Below are positions 1 to 5,379 of a stretch of 5,379 bases of DNA, one piece after another. The position numbers were made by a program, and so were the translations under genes. Source of the stretch: an uncultured Nocardiopsis sp. (GTDB lineage Bacteria > Actinomycetota > Actinomycetes > Streptosporangiales > Streptosporangiaceae); assembly GCA_937957845.1 (NCBI GenBank), contig CALGOD010000600.1, positions 1-5,379 on the forward strand, in the 5' to 3' direction. The notes under the pieces were generated by a model. It was not told the origin of the DNA. It saw only the letters and a list, made by a program, of their open reading frames with translations, and made no database searches. The stretch's first letter is position 1; each line of letters starts with the position of its first letter.

Positions 1-1
1 C

Positions 2-952
2 CTGGGAGGGCGGAAACCCGTCGGACGCGTCGCCGCGACGGTGTACCCCGCCTACAACAGGAAGTTCGGAGGACACACCGGCTTCTTCGGATTCCTTGAC
101 ACCCCCGAAGGAGACGGCGAAGCAGCCCGGCTCCTGCTGTCCCACGCGGAGCAGGGGCTCGCCGAGCAGGGCATGACCCGGATTCTCGGCCCCTACATCT
201 ACTACAGCGGCCAGGAGATGGGCCTGCTCGTCGAAGGGTTCGACGGGCCCCCGGCAGCGTTCCAGCCCGGTGGCCGCCCCAGCGACCGGGAACTGGTGGA
301 GAAGGCCGGATACCGGTACGCGTTCGGGATGAACACCTACTGCCTGGAAGCCGGGCACCTCCGCCGTCTGGCTCCCGCGGTCATCGGCGCCGGGCAGCGA
401 GCCGCCGAGCAGCTGGGAGTGACTGTGCGGCGGATGGACCGGGCCGCCCTGGACGCGGAACTGGAACTGGTCCGGAACCTGTTCAACCGGTCCTTCCACG
501 ACAACTCCGAGATCGTGCCGTACCCGCAGGACGTGTTCGCGGGCATCGTGGGGCAACTCAAACCCTTCCTCGACGAGCGCCTCGTCAGCTTCATCGAATG
601 GGAGGGCCGCACGGTGGGATTCGTCCTGTCCCTCCCCGACCTCAACGAGCTGCTCCTGCGGCTCAACGGCTCCCTGCGCCCCTGGGACCTGCTCCGCATC
701 CGCTCCCTGGTACGCAGGACCAGGGGAATGGTGGTGCTCCTGGCCGGGGTGCTGCCAGAGGTGCCCATGGGAATCTCCCCCGTCCTCTTCGGACAGATCC
801 TCCAGGGGGCGGTCGACGGGGGCTACGAACGCGTCCACACGACCTGGGTCCACGACTCCAACCGGACGATGAACCGGCTCATCCAGCACACCGCCGGGCT
901 CCGGCCCCACCGCCGGTACGCCATGTTCGAAAAGGAATTGGCGGCACCATGA
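2..952 (+). CDS. GNAT-like (YghO-like) acyltransferase-family protein, 5'-truncated by window edge
   Basis: The reading frame is open from base 2. A GTG at 41 could serve as a start, but the 13 codons before it encode LGGRKPVGRVAAT, which reads straight into the family's N-terminal 'GRxVGRIAA' strand, so the true start lies upstream of the window. Counting from the GTG, recognisable parts are a GFFGF segment (residues 14-18), MTRILGP (45-51), the GLLVEGFD stretch (61-68) and a C-terminal HDSNRTMNRL...RRYAMFEKEL block (271-300). This block resembles the 'LEDNRxMRRxLE...YRIYEK' end of YghO-like GNAT-fold proteins. Such proteins are predicted cytoplasmic CoA-dependent N-acyltransferases, mostly uncharacterised. 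The loop expected to hold the CoA pyrophosphate (R/Q-x-x-G-x-G) reads LPEVPMGISP (238-247), so activity is uncertain. The stop overlaps the next gene's ATG (ATGA), implying translational coupling. A role in acyl transfer or tailoring of the polyketide is inference from context only. Confidence 0.72.
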   Translation: MGGRKPVGRVAATVYPAYNRKFGGHTGFFGFLDTPEGDGEAARLLLSHAEQGLAEQGMTRILGPYIYYSGQEMGLLVEGFDGPPAAFQPGGRPSDRELVEKAGYRYAFGMNTYCLEAGHLRRLAPAVIGAGQRAAEQLGVTVRRMDRAALDAELELVRNLFNRSFHDNSEIVPYPQDVFAGIVGQLKPFLDERLVSFIEWEGRTVGFVLSLPDLNELLLRLNGSLRPWDLLRIRSLVRRTRGMVVLLAGVLPEVPMGISPVLFGQILQGAVDGGYERVHTTWVHDSNRTMNRLIQHTAGLRPHRRYAMFEKELAAP

Positions 953-1941
953 TCCTGGTGACAGGAGCGTTCGGCTGCCTCGGCTCGACCATGGTCCGCG
1001 CCCTGGTGGAACGGGGGGAGCGGGTGGTCGCCCTGGCCCGCCCCGGAGAGTCCCCGGGGACCCTGTCCGACCTGGCCGACCACTTCGAGACCCGCACCGC
1101 CGACGTCCGCGACCCCGAGGCCGTGGCCAGGGCCATGCGCGGGATCGAGGGGGTCTTCCACCTGGCCGGCGTCGCCACGCTGACCACCGCGGCAGCCCGG
1201 GCCATGTACGAGATCAACGTGCTTGGCACCGCCAACGTCATGCGGGAGGCACGCAGAGCCGGGGCCCGGGTCGTCCACACCTCGTCGGTCTCCGCGATCG
1301 GCCTGCCACCGTCGGAGCAGCCCGCCGACGAGGACTTCCCGTTCAACGGCCACCTTTTCCGCCACCCCTACCCGAGGACCAAGCACGCCGGGGAGCAGCG
1401 CGTCCTGGACGAGGTGCGCCGCGGACTCGACGCGGTCATCCTCAACCCCGGCGCCGTGATGGCCCCGGGAGGGGACGGGCGCAGCGCCTGGCCCGCTTTC
1501 GTGGGTGCGGTCTGCCGTGGAAAACTCCCCTTCGCCCCTCCCGGAGGGTTTTCCATGGTCGCCGCAGAAGAATTCGTCACCGCCCAGATCCGGGCCTTCG
1601 AAAAGGGAACGGTCGGGGAAAGGTACATTGTCGCCACCCAGAACATGACGTTTCTGGAACTGATCTCGTCCATCGCCGGAGCTGCCGGGGTCCGCCCCCC
1701 TCGCAGAACGGTCCCTCCCCGGGTCCTCGCCGCGGCCGCCTACGCCTCCCTACCGTTCATCCTCCTCGTCAAAGACCCGGAACGCAGGCCCCTGGTGTCC
1801 CCGGAGAACCTCGTCTACCTGAACCGAAACCTCTATTACGACTCCAGGAAGTCTCGGGAACACCTCGGCGTCGCACCGGGATCGATGGAGGAGTCGATCC
1901 GGTCGGTGGTCTCCTGGGGGAGGCGCCACGGGATCTTCTGA
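949..1941 (+). CDS. Extended SDR: NAD(P)-dependent epimerase/dehydratase or dihydroflavonol-reductase-like oxidoreductase
   Basis: This 330-residue protein is a typical length for an extended short-chain dehydrogenase/reductase. Visible signatures are the N-terminal Rossmann glycine motif TGAFGCLG (residues 5-12), the acidic ADVRD (51-55) that usually contacts the adenine, HLAG (71-74), the catalytic Ser in HTSSVSA (110-116), and the catalytic pair Y141 and K145 in YPRTK. The C-terminal substrate-domain pattern has a hydrophobic stretch (about 249-263), then PLVSPEN and YDSRKSREHLGVAP, as in DFR/3-beta-HSD-like members. The active site is therefore complete. It would catalyse NAD(P)H-dependent reduction of a carbonyl, or dehydrogenation/epimerisation; the substrate is unknown. 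The ATG at 949 is chosen because it begins the Rossmann strand directly and overlaps the upstream stop (ATGA). The purine-rich AAAGGA at 931-936 is somewhat distant, so coupling probably drives initiation. Membership in the operon suggests it modifies the polyketide or a precursor (inference). Confidence 0.9.
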   Translation: MILVTGAFGCLGSTMVRALVERGERVVALARPGESPGTLSDLADHFETRTADVRDPEAVARAMRGIEGVFHLAGVATLTTAAARAMYEINVLGTANVMREARRAGARVVHTSSVSAIGLPPSEQPADEDFPFNGHLFRHPYPRTKHAGEQRVLDEVRRGLDAVILNPGAVMAPGGDGRSAWPAFVGAVCRGKLPFAPPGGFSMVAAEEFVTAQIRAFEKGTVGERYIVATQNMTFLELISSIAGAAGVRPPRRTVPPRVLAAAAYASLPFILLVKDPERRPLVSPENLVYLNRNLYYDSRKSREHLGVAPGSMEESIRSVVSWGRRHGIF

Positions 1942-1945
1942 TCCA

Positions 1946-1963
1946 CCCAGAAAACCCAGAAAA
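1946..1963 (+). repeat. 9-nt perfect tandem repeat (CCCAGAAAA x2) in the intergenic gap
   Basis: Two adjacent copies of CCCAGAAAA, followed by one more A, lie just after the SDR stop codon. The 77-nt gap (1942-2018) is the only non-overlapping junction between the window's genes. It is visibly less GC-rich than the flanking coding sequence. No convincing -35/-10 pair or terminator hairpin is seen in it. The repeat may be a replication-slippage product or a small regulatory site; nothing in the sequence decides between these. Confidence 0.5.
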
Positions 1964-2007
1964 ACTCCACCTCCCTGTTCTGTCCCCGGTCACCCCTGTG
2001 CCTTTTC

Positions 2008-2013
2008 AAGGGA
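2008..2013 (+). promoter_or_regulatory. Ribosome binding site that decides the ACP start
   Basis: AAGGGA sits 5 nt before the ATG at 2019, which is good Shine-Dalgarno spacing. The in-frame GTG at 1998 has only pyrimidine-rich sequence upstream, and the in-frame ATG at 2031 has no purine-rich site at suitable distance. This supports 2019 as the start. Confidence 0.65.
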
Positions 2014-2018
2014 AATTC

Positions 2019-2306
2019 ATGCCACAGCCAATGACGGAAATCTCGTTCAACGAAGTCCAGAAAGCCATTCGAGAAAAGATCGCCGGAATCCTGGAGAAAA
2101 ACGAGGAGGACCTCGACGTGGAAGCCTCGTTCTCCGATCTGGGGCTCTCCTCGGTGAAAGCGGTCGAAGTCGTCGCGGACCTGGAGGACTCCTACGACCT
2201 GGTCCTGCCCCCGACCCTCTTCTACGACCACCCGAACATCTCCTCAGCCGCCGGGTTCATCGCCCGCTGCCTGGCGGACAGGACCGAGCACGGAGGCGCC
2301 CCGTGA
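2019..2306 (+). CDS. Discrete acyl carrier protein (phosphopantetheine-binding)
   Basis: This is a 95-residue free-standing carrier protein. It tethers acyl intermediates through a 4'-phosphopantetheine arm added by a PPTase. The attachment motif is DLGLSSVKA (40-48), with Ser45 in the position of the Ser in the usual LGxDS. The normally common Asp before it is Ser44 and the following Leu is Val46. Helix-like sequence precedes it (QKAIREKIAGILEKNEEDLD) and the family's C-terminal pattern follows (LVLPPTLFYDHPNI, 61-74), so the fold is complete. The start at ATG 2019 is preferred for its AAGGGA site; a longer form from GTG 1998 would add 7 residues. The GTGA overlap with the PKS gene (2303-2306) implies coupled translation and suggests it serves that synthase, perhaps as carrier of a starter or extender unit (inference). 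The first third is richer in AAA/GAA codons than its neighbours. Confidence 0.93.
   Translation: MPQPMTEISFNEVQKAIREKIAGILEKNEEDLDVEASFSDLGLSSVKAVEVVADLEDSYDLVLPPTLFYDHPNISSAAGFIARCLADRTEHGGAP
2292..2296 (+). promoter_or_regulatory. Ribosome binding site of the PKS gene
   Basis: GGAGG lies 6 nt before the GTG at 2303, inside the last codons of the ACP gene. It supports GTG as the start, giving a protein whose KS domain begins after only about five residues. Confidence 0.75.
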
Positions 2307-5300
2307 CCGCCGAAGGGTACGCCGTCATCGGCATGGCCTGCCGCTTCCCCAAAGCCCCGGACCTCGACAGCTTCTGGCGGCTGATGGAGGAAAGGGGAGA
2401 CGGGATCAGCGAGGTCCCCCCGGAACGCCTCGGCGTCTCCGCCGCCGACGCGGGAACCCGGTGGGCTGGACTGGTCGACGGACTCGACCGGTTCGACCCC
2501 GACTTCTTCGGCATCCCCGCCGTCGAGGCACGCCACATGGACCCCCAGCAGAGAATGCTCCTGGAGGTCGCCTACGAGGCACTGCAGCACGCCGGAATCC
2601 CCGCCGCGTCGCTGCGGGGCTCCCGCACCGGCGTCTTCGCCGGCGCCGCGAGCTTCGACCACGGCGCCAACACCGTCGTCCCCGGAACGGAAGCCAACCC
2701 CTACAAGACCACCGGGTCCGCCCTGGGCATCATCGCCAACCGGCTCTCCTACGTCCTGGACCTGCGCGGCCCCAGCCTCACCATCGACACGGCGTGCTCC
2801 TCGGCGCTGGTCGCCCTGGCCGCCGGGATCGAGTCGCTGCGCTCCGGGCAGAGCGACCTGGCCGTGGTCGGCGGCGTGAACGTGCTCCTCAACCCCGCCA
2901 TGACCGCGAGCTTCGCCGCGGGCAACTTCATGGCCTCCGACGGGCGCTGCAAACCCTTCGACCCCCGGGCCGACGGCTACGTCCGCAGCGAGGGCGCAGG
3001 CGTCGTCGTGGGCAAACGGCTGGCCGACGCCCTCGCCGACCACGACCGCGTGCACGCCGTCGTCCGCGGCATCGGAGTGAACCAGGACGGCCGCTCCAAC
3101 GGGATCTTCGCCCCGAACCGGTACAGCCAGGAAGAACTGCTGCGCCGTGTGTACGCCGAAGCCGGAATCGCCCCCGAGACGGTCGACTACGTCGAAGCCC
3201 ACGGAACCGGAACCGCCCTGGGGGACCCCATCGAGGTGTCGGCCCTCGCCGAAGTCCTCGCCCAGGGCCGCACCCCCGGAGGGGAGCTGCGGATCGGCTC
3301 GGTCAAATCCAACATCGGCCACCTCGAAGCGGGGGCGGGGATCGCAGGACTGATCAAGGTCGTGCTGTCGCTGACCCACCGCCGCCTGCCCCCCGTCCTG
3401 CACTTCGAGAAACCCAACCCGTATCTGCGCCTGGATCGGATCGCCGTCACCGTGCAGGACACCGGGGAAGCATGGCCCGAACCGCAGGGCCGGCCGCGCC
3501 GCGCCGGGGTGAGCTCCTTCGGATTCGGAGGGACCAACGCCCACGCCGTCCTGGAGGAGTGGGTCCCCCCGGCATCCGCCACCGGCCCCGAACCCGCAGG
3601 CGCCGAGCCCCGCCCCCACCTGCTCCCCGTCTCGGCCCCCACACCCGAACTCCTCCGGCAGACCGCCCGCAGGTGGGCGGACTTTCTCGCCGGCGCGGAA
3701 CAGACCACCCCCCTGGAGAACATCGCGGCAACCGCGGCCCACCGCAGGGACCACCACCGGACCCGGGCCGCGATCGTCGCCGACACCACCGAGCAGGCGG
3801 TCCAGGCGCTGACCGCGCTCAGCCGCGGCGCCCCGCACCCCCGCCTCGTCGGACCGCCCGAGACCGGGCCGGGCCGCAAACCCCAGGTCGTCTACCTCTT
3901 CCCCGGAAACGCCACCCTGCGGGAAGGGATGGAGGAGCGGCTGGCCGCGGCCTCACCCGTGTTCCGCAGGGCCTGGGACGAGGCCCGCGCCGCTCTCGCC
4001 GCGGCCGGCGGGGCCGAACAGGAACCCGGCGGCGCCGCGGCCCGCCAAAGCACCGACACGGACCAAGGCCGGCTGTTCGCCGTGCAGGTGGCCCTGGCAC
4101 GGATGTGGCAGGACTGGGGGATACCGCCGTCCGGGGTTGTCGGACACGGCGTGGGAGAGGTCGCCGCCGCGCACGTCGCGGGCGCCCTCACCCTGGCCGA
4201 CGCCGCCCGTGTCGCCACCGCACTCGGGACCCTCGCGCACAGGCTCGGCGACCGCGGGGCGGTGCTCGTCACCGACCTGGACCCCGAGAAGGTGCGCCTG
4301 GCTGCCGCGGAGTACGGCGGTCGACTGGGAGTCACCGCCTACGACACGCCCCGCTCCACCACCGTGACCGGAGAAGCAGCCGCGGTGCGCGCGCTCGCAG
4401 AACGGATCCGCGCCCTCGGAGGAGAAGCCGAAACCGTGCCGGCCCCGGCCGTCCACGGCCCCCTGGCCGCACCGCTGCTGTCCGGATTCATCGCACAGAT
4501 CGGCCAGATCACCCCCACCGAAGGGAGCGTCCTCCTCTTCTCCACCGTCACCACGCATGCCGTGGCCGGCACAGAACTCACCCCCCAGTACTGGGCGCGC
4601 ACCCTCAAGGAGCCGGCCCGGCTGGCAGAAACAGTCCGCCGCCTCACCACAGGAACACCCACCCTCGCCCTGGAAGTCTCCCCCCACCCCCACCTGGTCG
4701 GCGCCGTCACCGACGTCCTCACCACCGGGACCGGCGCGGAACACCCTGCACCCCCCGCCTCCGGACACCGCGGAGAAGACGAGCACACGGCAGTGCTGCG
4801 CGCCCTGGCCACGCTCTACACAGCCGGAGCCGACCCGCGGTGGCCGGTCACCCGGGAACTCCCGCCCGTGCCGCTGCCCGCGCACGGGTGGCGGCACCGG
4901 CAGATCCCCCTCGCCCCGGCACGGGGCACCGCCCCCGGCACCCCGGCACCAGCCCCCCTGCTCGGTGCCGCCACCCCCTACCTTCCCGAGCCCGGGACCA
5001 CGCTGCACCCCCTCGGATGCCTCCACCGCGAAGCCCCCTACCTCGCCGACCACAGCGTCGACGGACGCCCCGTGGTCCCCGGCGCGGTGTGGATCTCCGC
5101 CGCCGCGGAAGCAGCCGCCCGCTCGGCACAAGGCCCCGTCGAACTCCTCGACCTCGACATCACCGAACTCACCGGACTGCCGGAACGGGAGGACCAGCGG
5201 CCGCAACTGGTTCTCCGCGGCCCCGGCAGCGACGGCACGGGCGAAGTGCTGTCCGCCGACGGAAACACCCCGCGCCGCCACCTCCGCTACCGCTACCGGA

Positions 5301-5379
5301 CGGAAAGCCGCTTCGACCCGGTGCACGTGCCCGAGCCCCCGCCCGCGGACGCCGACGTCCTCGACGGCGCGGAACTGTA
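2303..5379 (+). CDS. Type I polyketide synthase, KS-AT(inactive?)-DH..., 3'-truncated by window edge
   Basis: 1025 codons are visible and the frame is still open at the right edge. Ketosynthase spans about 6-420: C165 in DTACSSA, H300 in VEAHGTGT and H340 in KSNIGHLEAG are all present, ending with GFGGTNAHAV. It should catalyse decarboxylative Claisen condensation. A KS-AT linker follows (about 421-528), with the usual AAHRRDHHRTR pattern. The acyltransferase fold (about 530-800) keeps EVSPHP (791-796) and H718, but its motif reads GHGVGE (614-619): the nucleophile Ser is Gly616. L641 replaces the conserved Arg and N536 replaces Gln in FPGQG, so it is probably unable to load an extender. A dehydratase N-terminal half starts near 885, with the catalytic H917 in HSVDGRPVVP (917-926); its second half and any KR, ER, ACP or TE lie beyond the window. 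There is no N-terminal docking helix before the KS, so it may be a first, sole or iterative PKS subunit. The gene overlaps the upstream ACP stop (GTGA). Confidence 0.96.
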   Translation, partial: MTAEGYAVIGMACRFPKAPDLDSFWRLMEERGDGISEVPPERLGVSAADAGTRWAGLVDGLDRFDPDFFGIPAVEARHMDPQQRMLLEVAYEALQHAGIPAASLRGSRTGVFAGAASFDHGANTVVPGTEANPYKTTGSALGIIANRLSYVLDLRGPSLTIDTACSSALVALAAGIESLRSGQSDLAVVGGVNVLLNPAMTASFAAGNFMASDGRCKPFDPRADGYVRSEGAGVVVGKRLADALADHDRVHAVVRGIGVNQDGRSNGIFAPNRYSQEELLRRVYAEAGIAPETVDYVEAHGTGTALGDPIEVSALAEVLAQGRTPGGELRIGSVKSNIGHLEAGAGIAGLIKVVLSLTHRRLPPVLHFEKPNPYLRLDRIAVTVQDTGEAWPEPQGRPRRAGVSSFGFGGTNAHAVLEEWVPPASATGPEPAGAEPRPHLLPVSAPTPELLRQTARRWADFLAGAEQTTPLENIAATAAHRRDHHRTRAAIVADTTEQAVQALTALSRGAPHPRLVGPPETGPGRKPQVVYLFPGNATLREGMEERLAAASPVFRRAWDEARAALAAAGGAEQEPGGAAARQSTDTDQGRLFAVQVALARMWQDWGIPPSGVVGHGVGEVAAAHVAGALTLADAARVATALGTLAHRLGDRGAVLVTDLDPEKVRLAAAEYGGRLGVTAYDTPRSTTVTGEAAAVRALAERIRALGGEAETVPAPAVHGPLAAPLLSGFIAQIGQITPTEGSVLLFSTVTTHAVAGTELTPQYWARTLKEPARLAETVRRLTTGTPTLALEVSPHPHLVGAVTDVLTTGTGAEHPAPPASGHRGEDEHTAVLRALATLYTAGADPRWPVTRELPPVPLPAHGWRHRQIPLAPARGTAPGTPAPAPLLGAATPYLPEPGTTLHPLGCLHREAPYLADHSVDGRPVVPGAVWISAAAEAAARSAQGPVELLDLDITELTGLPEREDQRPQLVLRGPGSDGTGEVLSADGNTPRRHLRYRYRTESRFDPVHVPEPPPADADVLDGAEL

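Noticed and set aside
41..43. GTG as the real start of the first gene
   Set aside because: Thirteen upstream in-frame codons encode conserved-looking family sequence and no ribosome binding site precedes the GTG, so the gene most likely begins outside the window.
598..948. N-terminal extension of the SDR from an in-frame ATG at 598
   Set aside because: The extra 117 residues are a Pro/Arg/Gly-rich shadow of the upstream gene in another frame. The Rossmann motif begins right after the ATG at 949.
1879..1900. Inverted repeat GGATCGA...TCGATCC near the end of the SDR gene
   Set aside because: A 7-bp stem with an 8-nt loop inside coding sequence is expected by chance at this length, and no operator context is seen.
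1931..1944. Hairpin GGATC-TTCT-GATCC over the SDR stop codon as a terminator
   Set aside because: The stem has only 5 bp, does not extend and has no following T-run. Downstream genes are on the same strand and probably co-transcribed.
2786..2806. KSQ-type (decarboxylating loading) ketosynthase as an explanation for the dead AT
   Set aside because: The active-site residue is Cys165 (TGC at 2795-2797), not Gln, and both His residues are present, so it is a condensing KS.
2222..3838. Long open frame on the minus strand (538 codons) opposite the PKS
   Set aside because: Its translation is low-complexity Gly/Ala/Asp/Val with no recognisable domain. It is explained by the high-GC codon bias of the KS on the opposite strand.
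3890..4702. Classical trans-AT docking remnant
   Set aside because: The region has full AT length, with both subdomain motifs and the C-terminal EVSPHP. It is a complete fold with lost catalytic residues, not a shortened remnant.
3953..5326. Long minus-strand open frame (457 codons) opposite the AT and DH regions
   Set aside because: The composition is Gly/Arg/Ala-rich with no motif, while the + strand carries clear AT and DH homology across the same bases.

Overview
The window is GC-rich, and every convincing gene lies on the + strand with strong G/C bias at third codon positions. Genes are tightly packed with ATGA/GTGA stop-start overlaps. This fits a filamentous actinomycete (Streptomyces/Nocardiopsis-like; genus not resolvable from sequence alone), and the content is a fragment of a type I polyketide biosynthetic gene cluster. 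No tRNA, rRNA, CRISPR array, insertion sequence or attachment site is visible.

Layout, left to right: (1) The 3' part of a GNAT-like/YghO-like acyltransferase-family gene enters from the left edge (2-952); its true start is outside the window. (2) An extended short-chain dehydrogenase/reductase (NAD-dependent epimerase/dehydratase or dihydroflavonol-reductase-like) overlaps it by 4 nt (949-1941). (3) A 77-nt gap with no recognisable promoter, but with a 9-nt tandem repeat. (4) A discrete acyl carrier protein of about 95 residues (2019-2306). (5) A large type I polyketide synthase overlapping the ACP stop codon by 4 nt (2303 to beyond 5379), with visible domain order KS - AT - start of DH.

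The genes look like one transcription unit. The KS has its full Cys-His-His set and the DH retains its HxxxGxxxxP motif, so the synthase looks functional. The AT fold between them appears catalytically dead: the nucleophile Ser of GHSxGE is Gly, the conserved Arg about 25 residues later is Leu, and the FPGQG motif reads FPGN. The extender unit is therefore probably supplied by an acyltransferase elsewhere, or this module does not extend by the normal cis-AT route. The co-translated free ACP directly upstream is an obvious candidate partner, although no ACP-PKS interaction can be shown from sequence. The SDR and the GNAT-like protein are plausible tailoring or acyl-transfer enzymes for the same product. 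The product cannot be named from this window.
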